64,000 nt of DNA from Bacteroidales bacterium. GTDB taxonomy: Bacteria; Bacteroidota; Bacteroidia; Bacteroidales; WCHB1-69. Positions 52,411-60,419 of the stretch are shown here, piece after piece. Within the stretch, counting starts at the first letter, position 1. The number at the start of each line of letters is the position of its first letter. A program made the position numbers and the translations under genes. The stretch lies in assembly GCA_017535665.1 (NCBI GenBank), contig JAFXTS010000014.1, forward strand, positions 30,038 to 94,037. Direction: 5' to 3'. The notes below the pieces were generated by a model that saw only the letters and a list, made by a program, of their open reading frames with translations, did no database searches and had not been told where the DNA came from.

Positions 52411-52446
52411 AACTGCTGGGTAGTTCGTGACGAAGTCTCAGCAGTT
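52411..52446 (-). promoter_or_regulatory. Hairpin in the rpsB leader
   Basis: Arms AACTGCTG and CAGCAGTT enclose 20 bases in the gap between rpsI and rpsB. It may be a ribosomal-protein leader or a processing site. No clear promoter is seen nearby. Confidence 0.4.
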
Positions 52447-52490
52447 TCGATACTAAACTGGTTATGAATAATAAATTTGTAATCCGATGA

Positions 52491-52877
52491 TTAACGTTTG
52501 CTGAACTGGAATCTCTTACGTGCTTTGGGCTGACCAGGTTTCTTTCTTTCCACCATACGGGGGTCACGTTTGAGGAGGCCCTTGGATTTGAGGGTGGGGC
52601 GGAAATCGGGGTACAGCTCGCAGATGGCGCGGGAGATAGCGAGACGGAGGGCTTCGGCCTGGCCGGACATGCCACCGCCGTCAAGGTTCACCTTGATGTC
52701 ATACTGGCCCATAAGATCGGTGATCTGGAGGGGCTGGGTGACGACATACTGGAGGGTGCCGAGCGGGAAATACTCTTTGTAATCGCGCTTGTTAATGGTA
52801 ATCTGGCCGCTGCCTTTCTGCATGTAGATTCTGGCGACGGCGGTTTTTCTTCTTCCGATTGTATTAGTGACTTCCAT
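52491..52877 (-). CDS. rpsI: 30S ribosomal protein S9
   Basis: A 128-residue S9. GRRKTAVARIYMQKGSGQITIN (8-29) and the C-terminal KARKRFQFSKR, whose final Lys-Arg reaches the P-site tRNA, are diagnostic; VDLNxxGGGxxGQAEALRxxISRAL is also present as NLDGGGMSGQAEALRLAISR. It follows rplM by 5 bases, the usual L13-S9 pair. rpsB begins 108 bases downstream. Confidence 0.97.
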   Translation of the reverse strand: MEVTNTIGRRKTAVARIYMQKGSGQITINKRDYKEYFPLGTLQYVVTQPLQITDLMGQYDIKVNLDGGGMSGQAEALRLAISRAICELYPDFRPTLKSKGLLKRDPRMVERKKPGQPKARKRFQFSKR

Positions 52878-52882
52878 TTTTG

Positions 52883-53338
52883 CTATTTAATATCGTTAAT
52901 GTTAATCAATTTGGGTTGCTGACCTTCGTGCGGGTGGTTGGGGCCTGCATAAACATACAGGTTGCGATAGAGCTTGTCGCCGAGTCTGTTCTTCGGGAGC
53001 ATGCCTCTAACAGCGTGTTCAACAACGCGGATGGGGTTGCGGTTGAACATCTCACGGGGAGACTGATGACGCTGACCGCCCGGATAGCCGGTATGGTGGG
53101 TGTAAACCTTGTCGGTCATCTTCTTGCCGGTGAATCTCACTTTTTCGGCATTGATGATGATGACATTGTCACCGCAATCGAAATGAGGTGAATAATAAGT
53201 CTTCGTCTTACCGCGAAGGATGCGGGCAACGACGGTGGAAAGGCGGCCGACAACTGCATTTTCTGCATCGATGACAACCCATTCCTTTTTCACGATTTTC
53301 TCGCTGGCAGGAATCGTTCTGTAACTTAATGTGTTCAT
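52883..53338 (-). CDS. rplM: 50S ribosomal protein L13
   Basis: A 151-residue L13, an early assembly protein of the large subunit. EWVVIDAENAVVGRLSTVVA (18-37), LRGKTKTYYSPHFDCGDNVI, HTGYPGGQRHQSPREMF, and VRGMLPKNRLG are family segments. I start at MNTLSYRTIP (53338), twelve codons inside the longest frame, since this is the family's usual beginning. It is the first gene of the ribosomal operon with tsf last, and a promoter lies at 53429-53436. Confidence 0.97.
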   Translation of the reverse strand: MNTLSYRTIPASEKIVKKEWVVIDAENAVVGRLSTVVARILRGKTKTYYSPHFDCGDNVIIINAEKVRFTGKKMTDKVYTHHTGYPGGQRHQSPREMFNRNPIRVVEHAVRGMLPKNRLGDKLYRNLYVYAGPNHPHEGQQPKLININDIK

Positions 53339-53355
53339 TTTCAATCTTTTGTTTT

Positions 53356-53381
53356 GGAGCGCATCTTCACCCATACGCCCC
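53356..53381 (-). promoter_or_regulatory. Candidate L13 leader hairpin
   Basis: In the rplM 5' untranslated region GGGGCG pairs with CGCTCC (one G-U) around a 14-base loop (TATGGGTGAAGATG). L13 leaders acting in autoregulation are known in bacteria; this match is only by position and shape. Confidence 0.4.
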
Positions 53382-53428
53382 GGTTCTTAATTTGTTTATC
53401 GTTAGATAATAATCGGATTTTCGGGCGG

Positions 53429-53436
53429 CAAAAGTA
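53429..53436 (-). promoter_or_regulatory. -7 promoter box for rplM operon
   Basis: TACTTTTG on the minus strand, 90 bases before rplM; the leader is long enough for the hairpin at 53356. Confidence 0.65.
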
Positions 53437-53511
53437 CAAAAAAATCTTTTCGCTTTTTTATTTTGAAAAAAATATTTTTCCACAAAATTTTTACCCATAA
53501 AAAAATGGAAC

Positions 53512-53539
53512 GTAGAGACGTGATGCATCGCGTCTCTAC
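53512..53539. repeat. Dispersed palindrome, family A copy 4
   Basis: GTAGAGACG...CGTCTCTAC with GATGCATC centre, as at 8637-8662. It lies just past the stop of the PNGase F-like gene. Confidence 0.8.
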
Positions 53540-53545
53540 ATATCC

Positions 53546-55876
53546 TTATTGCACGATAATCTTCTGAACGCCAGACTGGTATTTCGTATAGACATTCAGA
53601 AAATAAATCCCTTTGCTCAGGAAGGAGACATCGAACAGATATTGTTCGGCCTCACGACTGCTATTAAAGAAATAGGTACGGAGGCTCTCCCCTCCCCCAT
53701 TCACCAACGTACACACAAACCGCTCGTTGATTTCGGTATTGAAATTCAGACGGAATTTCTGTGTACAAGGATTGGGATAAGCGGTGAAAACATATTCATT
53801 TTCAATAATTTGCGGAGCTTTATAATCATTATTTCCCAGAACTCGTGGCGTGTTGGTGCTGCGAATGAGGTAACACGAAACGCGGTAGAAGGGGTTGGAA
53901 CCAGCGTTGCAGTCGGAGCAGGTAACGCCCGTCACGCAGTCGGGATTGTGCGGATGGCACTCATCCATATACGAAGGCTGGAAGATGTAGGAGAGCTGGA
54001 AAGGAGTCTGCCACAGATAGGGCGTGACATCGTAGATGTAGGGACGTGAGATGGAGCCCGGGCACCATCCGGCGCGATCGTACTTGTAGGTGCCGCTCTG
54101 GTTGTTGCACCCGTCAGGGTTCGGATAGCAGTCGGTCCACAAATCCTGCTCAAAAGCATCCTCACCGTTGATTTGCAGATGATGTACGGCATGATAGAAC
54201 TCGGCAGCATTTCCAGTGTTGTTGTCGCCCCAGCCGTGACCGGTGGTCGTCAGTCGGATATGGGCCTCGCGGGCTTCGTGGAAGATGCCGACCGTCACCG
54301 TATCCAACGGCTGCAGGTTGGCGGGATCGCCAAAGTTGTACGAACCCTGCCACAATTCCTCTACGTCAGTATAGTCATATTCTGGCTCACCGGCGATGTA
54401 CTCAAAGTCCAGCCGGATCTGCCAGCCACCAGTGCCCCACGTGTCGATGAACATGCGAATATCCACATCGCCCTGCAGGAGGGAGGCAAAATCGGTCACA
54501 TCCACATAGTGGCTGCAGGCTTTGCCGTAAGGCGTGATGTAGCGCAAAATCTCCACCCACTTGCCGCTCGGGTCCTTCACCTGCACGTAAGCCAACCTAT
54601 CCCAGTCGTCGCAACCGCCACTCAGCGGTGGACACGTCACATTCAGGTACGCCGTGATTTGGTTATAGGCGGCAGCAAACTGTGGCAGCGTGTAAGTACC
54701 CGTATAGGTGCGGATGCCCAAGTTGCCGTAGTCGATGATGGCGCTGTCGAGCGTGGTGACAATCTGGTCGGCAATCTGGTCGGTCACCTCCACCAAGATG
54801 GTCTCAGTAGTGGTGTTGCCGTTGGAGGCCGTGGCGGTGATGGTGACGGGAACGGTTCCATACGCATTAGGCGTCCACCAGAAGGCAAAATCGTTGCCCT
54901 CTTTCACACCAGCAAAATCCTCCCCATCAATCGAATAAGTAACCGCATCCACCGTAAGGTACTGCGACTCAGCAATCGAGGTGGTGGTGTGCAGCAGGTA
55001 GGGCATCAGGCGGGGCATCTCCAACGGATACATAGCCGTGATGTTGGGACGGATTTCAGGAGAGTAGTCGTTGAGGTTGATGACCTCGAACGAAAGCGTC
55101 GTTTCCGCAGGGTAGAAAGCGGAGTCGCCTTCCTGCGAGATACGCACCGTCACGATGCCCCCCTCGCCCGTAAGGGTGACGAGGCTGTCGGATATGGTAG
55201 CAGGACCCTCTACTATATTATATTGTAATGGCAATCCTGACGAAGCAGTGGCACTCACCACGATAGGCGGATTGGTGGAGAGTTGTCGTTCGATAGGCGT
55301 GGTGTAAATCACCTGGTTCTGCATCCCGGTAGGCGCGCAGGCGGTGTCTTCATACACATTCAGCTCGGCAATCATCGTATAGTTGTCGCCAGCCACACTG
55401 CTGAGACCTACCAACCGCACGTAGCGACCTTCCACGGCGCCGAAATAGACCTCGGCGGTCTGCTGCATACCGCTGTTGGGCTGCGGGTAAACGAGAAAGC
55501 CCATGCTCTGCGGCGCGCCCCAGTCGGCCGTGTCGGAGGTGACATAGAACTCGAACTGGTTGATGCGGCCGTTGCGGGTGTTGTTGCCCCGCGTCAAACA
55601 GCTGAAACCATTGATGTTGTGCGTCTCGCCCAAGTCAATCCAAATCTCGTGCGGATAATGATGAACCGTATTCTGCCATTGGGTATGCCAAAAAGTGGTG
55701 GAATCGCCATCCAGACAGTGGATGGCATGACCGTTGTCGGCCCCCTCCCCTGTCAGCTCCTCACTATCCACATAGATAATCTGCCAGTTCGTACGGTCGA
55801 TTTTCGTGGTATCACACGCCCAAGCATATATATTGATTATCAATATATTAATTAAAAATAAGAATACTTTTTTCAT
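53546..55876 (-). CDS. PNGase F-like glycoamidase with discoidin and T9SS domains
   Basis: A 776-residue secreted protein. Signal peptide, then an F5/8-type (discoidin) domain (about 40-180) with TTFWHTQWQNTVHHYPHEIW and IDLGETHNINGFSCL. A beta-rich linker leads to a PNGase F-type two-domain catalytic part: SGGCDDWDRLAYVQVKD and ILRYITPYG (about 425-455), TTGHGWGDNNTGNAAEFYHA (about 560-580) and GTYKYDRAGWCPGS (about 610-625). The end is a T9SS type A domain (NEYVFTAYPNPCTQKFRLNF ... GIYFLNVYTKYQSGVQKIIVQ). PNGase F cleaves N-glycans from asparagine. Discoidin may bind host glycans. It is third in an operon with thiL and phoH. Confidence 0.83.
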   Translation of the reverse strand: MKKVFLFLINILIINIYAWACDTTKIDRTNWQIIYVDSEELTGEGADNGHAIHCLDGDSTTFWHTQWQNTVHHYPHEIWIDLGETHNINGFSCLTRGNNTRNGRINQFEFYVTSDTADWGAPQSMGFLVYPQPNSGMQQTAEVYFGAVEGRYVRLVGLSSVAGDNYTMIAELNVYEDTACAPTGMQNQVIYTTPIERQLSTNPPIVVSATASSGLPLQYNIVEGPATISDSLVTLTGEGGIVTVRISQEGDSAFYPAETTLSFEVINLNDYSPEIRPNITAMYPLEMPRLMPYLLHTTTSIAESQYLTVDAVTYSIDGEDFAGVKEGNDFAFWWTPNAYGTVPVTITATASNGNTTTETILVEVTDQIADQIVTTLDSAIIDYGNLGIRTYTGTYTLPQFAAAYNQITAYLNVTCPPLSGGCDDWDRLAYVQVKDPSGKWVEILRYITPYGKACSHYVDVTDFASLLQGDVDIRMFIDTWGTGGWQIRLDFEYIAGEPEYDYTDVEELWQGSYNFGDPANLQPLDTVTVGIFHEAREAHIRLTTTGHGWGDNNTGNAAEFYHAVHHLQINGEDAFEQDLWTDCYPNPDGCNNQSGTYKYDRAGWCPGSISRPYIYDVTPYLWQTPFQLSYIFQPSYMDECHPHNPDCVTGVTCSDCNAGSNPFYRVSCYLIRSTNTPRVLGNNDYKAPQIIENEYVFTAYPNPCTQKFRLNFNTEINERFVCTLVNGGGESLRTYFFNSSREAEQYLFDVSFLSKGIYFLNVYTKYQSGVQKIIVQ

Positions 55877-55903
55877 CTATAATAATTTTGCAAGAAAAAC
55901 GAA

Positions 55904-56878
55904 TTAAGCCTCTGTGTTACCTTTCTTTTCCGTCTCCCAGTTTTCGTACCGTTGGATGATTTTGGTGACGAGATGGTGGCGCACCACATCCGAGTTGTCG
56001 AGAAGGATGAGTTCGATGCCTTTGATGTCGCGCAAAATGTGCTGAGCCTGCACAAGGCCGGAGTGCTGGTGGCGGGGCAGGTCGATCTGGGTGATGTCGC
56101 CGGTGATGAAGAACTTGGCGTTTTTGCCCATACGGGTAAGGAACATCTTGAGCTGGCTCTCGGTGGCGTTCTGCGCCTCGTCGAGGATGACGTAAGCGTT
56201 GTCGAGGGTGCGGCCGCGCATGAAGGCGAGCGGCGCGATCTCGATGGTCTTGTCCTCGAGGTAGGCGACGAGTTTGGCCATCGGCATCATATCGCGGAGG
56301 GCGTCGTAGAGCGGCTGGAGGTAGGGGTCGAGCTTGTCGCGCATGTCGCCGGGCAGGAAGCCGAGGTTCTCACCGGCCTCCACCGCCGGACGGGTGAGGA
56401 TGATGCGCTTCACCTGCTTGTTCTTCAGCGCCCGCACGGCGAGGGCTACAGCGGTGTAGGTCTTGCCTGTGCCTGCCGGCCCGATAGCGAAAATCATATC
56501 GTTGTGTTCCAGACTCTTCACCAGCTTTTTCTGGTTGGGCGTGAGCGCCTTGATGACCTTCCCTTCCCTGCCGTGTAGAATCACATCGGAGCCGTTTTGC
56601 TCTTTGTCGAGAAGGAAGAAATGCTCGTCCTCGTTGGCGGTGATGTTCAGGATGTCGGTCTCGGTGAGGCGTTCGAAATGGTCGTAGAAAGCGGTGAGCA
56701 ACTCGAAGCGCGACTCGAAGGTAGCCACCTCCTCGTCGGTGCCGTTCACCTTCAGCTCGTTGCCGCGGGCGGTGAGCTTGAGGGTGGGATAGATGTTGCG
56801 GAGCAGGTCGATGTTGCGGTTGTTCTTCCCGTAGATGCCGACGGCGAGGTGCGGTTCGATGACGATGATTTTTTCCAT
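55904..56878 (-). CDS. PhoH family ATPase
   Basis: A 324-residue PhoH-like protein. An N-terminal KH-like region (1-110) is followed by the ATPase domain: Walker A FAIGPAGTGKTYTAVALAV (about 130-148), IILTRPAVEAGENLGFLPGD then KLDPYLQPLYD (family hallmark), and Walker B region NAYVILDEAQNATESQLKMFLTR, ending with the FFITGDITQIDLP loop. PhoH proteins are tied to RNA metabolism and stress; the exact role is unclear. It sits 3 bases after thiL and 27 before the PNGase F-like gene. Confidence 0.93.
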   Translation of the reverse strand: MEKIIVIEPHLAVGIYGKNNRNIDLLRNIYPTLKLTARGNELKVNGTDEEVATFESRFELLTAFYDHFERLTETDILNITANEDEHFFLLDKEQNGSDVILHGREGKVIKALTPNQKKLVKSLEHNDMIFAIGPAGTGKTYTAVALAVRALKNKQVKRIILTRPAVEAGENLGFLPGDMRDKLDPYLQPLYDALRDMMPMAKLVAYLEDKTIEIAPLAFMRGRTLDNAYVILDEAQNATESQLKMFLTRMGKNAKFFITGDITQIDLPRHQHSGLVQAQHILRDIKGIELILLDNSDVVRHHLVTKIIQRYENWETEKKGNTEA

Positions 56879-56881
56879 GGT

Positions 56882-57922
56882 TTATTGTTCTTTTTCGATG
56901 AAGCCCTGAGCCTTCAGCTCAATCTGCTTGTTGTCGTTGGTGATGAGGTTGCGCCCCGAATTTTGTCTGTCGATGTGACCGATGACGGCGATTTCGCTCT
57001 TTCCCTTGATGGCCTCGTAGTCCTTTTGTTGGATGGTGAAAAGAAGCTCGTAATCCTCGCCGCCGTTGAGGGCGACGGTGGTGGCCACAATCTTGAGTTG
57101 CCGCAACGTGTCGAAGGTGAGCTGGGCAAGCGGAATCTTATTTTCGTAGATGGTGCAGCCGAGACTGTCGTGCTGGCAGAGCAGGAACAGTGCGGAGGCG
57201 ATGCCTTCGGTGACGGCGGTCATGGCGGTGGGCACCACGTTGAGCTGGCGGAGCGTCTCGATGATGTCGGTGCGCGGCTCGGGTTTGAGCTGCCGTTCGA
57301 GGAGGTACTCGTAGCCCTCGAAATGGGGCTGGCTCACCTGGGTGGCCTCGAAGATCTGCTTCTCGCGCTGGAGCAGCAGCAGACCGGTGTAGGCGGCACC
57401 GAAGTCGCCGGTGGCGCATATCAGCTCGTTCTCTGCCGCGCCGGTGCGACGCACGAGGCGGTCGGCTTCCACCTGTCCGATAGCAGTGACGCTGACGGCC
57501 AGTCCCGTGGCGGATGAGGTGATGTCGAACCCGGCGATGTCGAGGTGATAGTAGTGGCAGCAGGCGCGCACACCCGTCATGAACTCTTCAACAGCCTCGA
57601 TGGAGAAGCGGTTGGAGACGGCCAGGTTGAGCATCACCTGATGGGGCATGGCGTTCATCGCCAGGATGTCGGTGACGGCGATGGTGACGCACTTGAACCC
57701 CAGATGCTTGAGGGGGAAATAGGAGAGGTCGAAATGGATGTGCTCCACAAAAAGTTTGTTGGCGGTCACCGTGAGGAGGTCGCCGGAGCGGGTGGCTGCC
57801 GCGTCGTCGCCGATGCCGGCCACCGTCGATTCGTTGGCACTCTTCACCTCTTCGGTAAGATGGTGGATGAGGTTGTATTTGCCCAGCTGGGAAATCTCGT
57901 TTCTGATTTCGTTATCTGCCAT
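56882..57922 (-). CDS. thiL: Thiamine-phosphate kinase
   Basis: A 346-residue ThiL that phosphorylates thiamine monophosphate to the diphosphate cofactor. GIGDDAAATR (about 37-46), TVTANKLFVEHIHFDLSYFP followed by LKHLGFKCVTIAVTDILAMNA (acidic Mg2+ loops), and NGGEDYELLFTI (about 284-295) are the AIRS/ThiL family marks. The family usually has D...HF for TMP binding, present as HIHFD. It has a promoter at 57958-57965 and is first in a three-gene run with phoH and the glycoamidase. Other thi genes are not in the window. Confidence 0.92.
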   Translation of the reverse strand: MADNEIRNEISQLGKYNLIHHLTEEVKSANESTVAGIGDDAAATRSGDLLTVTANKLFVEHIHFDLSYFPLKHLGFKCVTIAVTDILAMNAMPHQVMLNLAVSNRFSIEAVEEFMTGVRACCHYYHLDIAGFDITSSATGLAVSVTAIGQVEADRLVRRTGAAENELICATGDFGAAYTGLLLLQREKQIFEATQVSQPHFEGYEYLLERQLKPEPRTDIIETLRQLNVVPTAMTAVTEGIASALFLLCQHDSLGCTIYENKIPLAQLTFDTLRQLKIVATTVALNGGEDYELLFTIQQKDYEAIKGKSEIAVIGHIDRQNSGRNLITNDNKQIELKAQGFIEKEQ

Positions 57923-57957
57923 ATTATCAATATTCTATAATGATGAATTTCAGTTTG

Positions 57958-57965
57958 CAAAGATA
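57958..57965 (-). promoter_or_regulatory. -7 promoter box for thiL operon
   Basis: TATCTTTG on the minus strand, 36 bases before thiL. Confidence 0.65.
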
Positions 57966-57968
57966 CAC

Positions 57969-57999
57969 AAAAAAACAACGGCGATTCACATCGCCGTTG
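57969..57999 (-). terminator. Minus-strand terminator before thiL
   Basis: Stem CAACGGCGA/TCGCCGTTG with TTCACA loop, followed on the minus strand by T7-like run. It is followed immediately by the thiL promoter, so something short is transcribed upstream, see 58007-58066. Confidence 0.8.
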
Positions 58000-58006
58000 A
58001 TAACCA

Positions 58007-58066
58007 TTAACCTTTAATGATACGTAAAGGATCTCTCCTTTTGTTGTTCACTTGTCTCTTACGCAT
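58007..58066 (-). CDS. Candidate 19-residue basic micro-protein
   Basis: Minus-strand frame MRKRQVNNKRRDPLRIIKG, 19 residues with 8 Lys/Arg, ending TAA at 58007-58009, eight bases before the terminator hairpin at 57999. The strand has no other gene between the terminator and the S23-type gene about 400 bases upstream. It may be a real small protein, or a part of a small RNA whose terminator happens to follow. I see no TAnnTTTG box just upstream. Confidence 0.35.
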   Translation of the reverse strand: MRKRQVNNKRRDPLRIIKG

Positions 58067-58212
58067 GTTATAGACCAATGTTACAAAATTTTGAAAAAAT
58101 TTTTACGCATCACTATATTAATAACTGATTTTCTTGAAAAATGTTGCCTGAAGGGGAAAAATAAAGAATTAAGGCTCGATATTCGAGTATTGAATCCTCT
58201 AACGTGGACTTT

Positions 58213-58384
58213 GAAGATTGGGGGAATTTGAGAAATTTAAAAGATTTGAAAGATTTGAAAGATTTGAGAGATTTGAAGATTTGAAAGATTATTAATGCGA
58301 ACGAAGTGAGCAACAAATCTGCAAATGCTCGCGCAGCGAGCTCAAATGCGAACGAAGTGAGTATCAAATAATTGAGAGATTTGA
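58213..58384. repeat. Simple AGATTTGAA-type repeats left of the S23-type gene
   Basis: Many near-copies of GATTTGAAA (58236-58290, 58370-58400) interrupted by GCGAACGAAGTGAGCAACAAA (58297) and GCTCGCGCAGCGAGC (58327). Similar segments flank the other side of the gene. Confidence 0.75.
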
Positions 58385-58415
58385 GTGATTTGAGTGATTG
58401 GTGTATTGTGGTGCT

Positions 58416-58808
58416 TTAGGGTTTGTATTTTTGGCCTTTGTATTGGGAATTTTTAAGATAATTGATGAAGTGGTGAATGGAGACACTAAGGTTAATAAGC
58501 TTATGGACAATGTTTTTATATTCATTTTGAGAAATATAATGGCAATCAAAAGCACGATGAACCTGACTTCGGGTTTCAGCGCAGGAGCCATTTGCTATGT
58601 ATAGAAACTGAATAAATTCCCTATTACCACTTCTTTCAAAACCTTCTGCAATATTGTCCATTATAGATCCCGCCGCAGCTCTAATCTGACTTACGAATCG
58701 CATATCTTTAGCAAAGTCATCATATTTAGTAATTCGATAGATATCCTTACATAATCCTCTCGCATCCAACCAAATAGGTAAATCTTCAAATTTAGTACAG
58801 GTAGGCAT
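58416..58808 (-). CDS. Four-helix-bundle protein (S23-type)
   Basis: A 130-residue protein of the four-helix-bundle / 23S rRNA intervening-sequence family (TIGR02436 type). FEDLPIWLDARGLCKDIYRIT (7-27) and the IRAAAGSIMDNIAEGFERSG stretch (about 42-61) are the core, followed by EFIQFLYIANGSCAETRSQV. The family appears inside 23S rRNA intervening sequences in some bacteria and as free chromosomal genes elsewhere; function is unknown. Here it is a stand-alone gene between two blocks of simple repeats, with no rRNA in the window. Confidence 0.9.
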   Translation of the reverse strand: MPTCTKFEDLPIWLDARGLCKDIYRITKYDDFAKDMRFVSQIRAAAGSIMDNIAEGFERSGNREFIQFLYIANGSCAETRSQVHRAFDCHYISQNEYKNIVHKLINLSVSIHHFINYLKNSQYKGQKYKP

Positions 58809-58875
58809 ATTTATAATATTTTACAGTTTATTAACACTTAAGTCTGCTTATTGTTCACCTTAAATAAACTTTTAA

Positions 58876-58946
58876 ATCTCAAATGCTCACGCAGTGAGCA
58901 TCAAATCTTCAAATACGAACGCAGTGAGCAACAAATCTTTCAAATA
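58876..58946. repeat. Simple repeats right of the S23-type gene
   Basis: AAATGCTCACGCAGTGAGCAT (58880) and GAACGCAGTGAGCAACAAATC, matching the type at 58297-58340 on the other side. Contains short hairpins ATGCTCACGCAGTGAGCAT. Confidence 0.7.
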
Positions 58947-58972
58947 ACGAATAATATTCCAAAAATTTTTCG

Positions 58973-58980
58973 TACTTTAG
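58973..58980 (+). promoter_or_regulatory. Imperfect -7 box for the oxidoreductase operon
   Basis: TACTTTAG differs from TAnnTTTG at one position. It lies 69 bases before the ferredoxin start, just before an A/T-rich leader. Confidence 0.4.
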
Positions 58981-59048
58981 CGGCCGTATTATGTGAAAAA
59001 TCAAAATATTGATAATCAACTTATTAAAAAACTTAAATTCTAAACATT

Positions 59049-59270
59049 ATGGCATTTAAAGGAGCTTTAGTCATTGACACGGAAAAGTGCAAAGGCTGCG
59101 CCGTGTGCATCACCGGATGCCCGAACAACTGCATCGCGCTTTCCAAACATGTAAATGCAAAGGGTTACAACTACCTTGAAATGGTGAACGAGGATGCTTG
59201 CATCGGCTGCGCCAGCTGCGCTGTGATCTGTCCCGACGGCGTCATCGAGGTTTATCGCGCCAAGGAGTAG
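59049..59270 (+). CDS. 2-oxoacid:ferredoxin oxidoreductase delta (2x4Fe-4S) subunit
   Basis: A 73-residue bacterial-type ferredoxin subunit. Two 4Fe-4S motifs are visible: CKGCAVCITGCP (about residues 13-24) and CIGCASCAVICP (about 48-59), each CxxCxxCxxxCP. It passes electrons from the TPP-containing catalytic subunits to ferredoxin. It is first of four genes with spacings of 53, 16 and 20 bases, in the usual delta-alpha-beta-gamma order of four-subunit VOR/KOR-type enzymes. The alpha subunit suggests branched-chain 2-oxoacids (VOR) but 2-oxoglutarate is not excluded. Confidence 0.93.
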   Translation: MAFKGALVIDTEKCKGCAVCITGCPNNCIALSKHVNAKGYNYLEMVNEDACIGCASCAVICPDGVIEVYRAKE

Positions 59271-59323
59271 TCCTTCAATTTTCATCTGAATCAAAAATCA
59301 ATTAACAACTAAACAATTTCAAA

Positions 59324-60403
59324 ATGGCAAAAGAATTAAAATTAATGAAGGGTAACCAGGCCATTGCAGAGGCTGCTATCCGTTGCGGCTGCGATGGTTA
59401 TTTCGGATATCCTATCACTCCTCAAAGTGAGGTTCTCGAGCATTTGATGGCCGAAAGACCCTACCTGACCACAGGTATGGTGGTGCTCCAGGCCGAAAGT
59501 GAGCTGGCCTCCATCAACATGGTGTATGCCGGCGCCGCTGCCGGAAAACGAGTGATGACCTCCTCATCCTCCCCGGGTTTCTCCCTCATGCAGGAAGGCC
59601 TCTCCTATATCGCCGGCGCTGAACTGCCCGCCCTCTGCGTCAACGTCGTTCGCGGCGGCCCAGGTCTCGGCACCATCCAGCCCTCACAGTCCGACTACTT
59701 CCAGACCACCAAGGGCGGCGGTCACGGCGACTACCGTCTGATCACCCTCGCCCCCGCCTCCGTGCAGGAAATGTACGACTTCGTGGAACTCGGCTTCGAC
59801 CTCGCTTTCAAATATCGCAACCCCGTCGCCATCCTCTCCGATGGTGTTATCGGTCAGGTGATGGAAAAAGTGATGGTGGACGACTACAAGCCGCGTTGGA
59901 CCAACGAGTACATCGAGAAGAACTGCCCGTGGGCTGCCACCGGACACCGTTCCACCGGCAAACACCGCATCGTCACTTCTCTTGAACTGGAAGCCCTCAA
60001 ACAAGAGGCTATCAACGACCGCATCCAGGCCAAATACCGCAAATGCGAGGAAGAGGACGCCCGCTACGAAGCCATCCAGTGCGACGACGCTGAATACCTG
60101 TTCGTGGCTTACGGCTCCGCAGCCCGTATCTGCATGAAGTCCATCGAGCTGGCCCGCGCCGAAGGCATCAAAGTAGGTCTCGTGCGCCCGATCACCCTGT
60201 GGCCCTTCCCGACCAAAGCCGTTGGCGAAATCGGCGGCCGCATGAAGAAGATCCTCAGCGTGGAGATGAACGCCGGCCAGATGATCGAAGACGTGAGACT
60301 CGCCGTCGGCTGCAACGTGCCCGTCGAGCATTACGGCCGCTACGGTGGTGTCATCCCGACCCCCGTCGAAATCTTCGATGCTTTGAAAAAAATGGTTAAA
60401 TAA
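59324..60403 (+). CDS. vorB: 2-oxoacid:ferredoxin oxidoreductase alpha subunit (VorB-like)
   Basis: A 359-residue alpha subunit. LMKGNQAIAEAAIRCGCDGY (7-26), FGYPITPQSEVLEHL, QAESELASINMVYGAA region, MTSSSSPGFSLMQEGLSYIAG and VVRGGPGLGTIQPSQSDYFQ (about 106-125) are diagnostic of the pyrimidine-binding chain of 2-oxoacid oxidoreductases. It oxidatively decarboxylates 2-oxoacids to acyl-CoA with reduction of ferredoxin. Length and motif resemble the 3-methyl-2-oxobutanoate group, but substrate can only be settled biochemically. It is the second gene of a four-gene operon. Confidence 0.9.
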   Translation: MAKELKLMKGNQAIAEAAIRCGCDGYFGYPITPQSEVLEHLMAERPYLTTGMVVLQAESELASINMVYAGAAAGKRVMTSSSSPGFSLMQEGLSYIAGAELPALCVNVVRGGPGLGTIQPSQSDYFQTTKGGGHGDYRLITLAPASVQEMYDFVELGFDLAFKYRNPVAILSDGVIGQVMEKVMVDDYKPRWTNEYIEKNCPWAATGHRSTGKHRIVTSLELEALKQEAINDRIQAKYRKCEEEDARYEAIQCDDAEYLFVAYGSAARICMKSIELARAEGIKVGLVRPITLWPFPTKAVGEIGGRMKKILSVEMNAGQMIEDVRLAVGCNVPVEHYGRYGGVIPTPVEIFDALKKMVK

Positions 60404-60419
60404 TTAATGTATTGAAATT

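Larger units (their letters stand above)
57923..58415. other. Intergenic region with micro-ORF, terminator and simple repeats
   Basis: Contains the thiL promoter, the minus-strand terminator at 57976, the 19-codon basic micro-ORF (58007-58066), and simple AGATTTGAA-type repeats (58213-58384). No larger gene is credible. Confidence 0.65.

Noticed and set aside
58113..58367. 84-codon minus-strand frame rich in KSFKSFKSF
   Set aside because: Translation of GATTTGAAA simple repeats.
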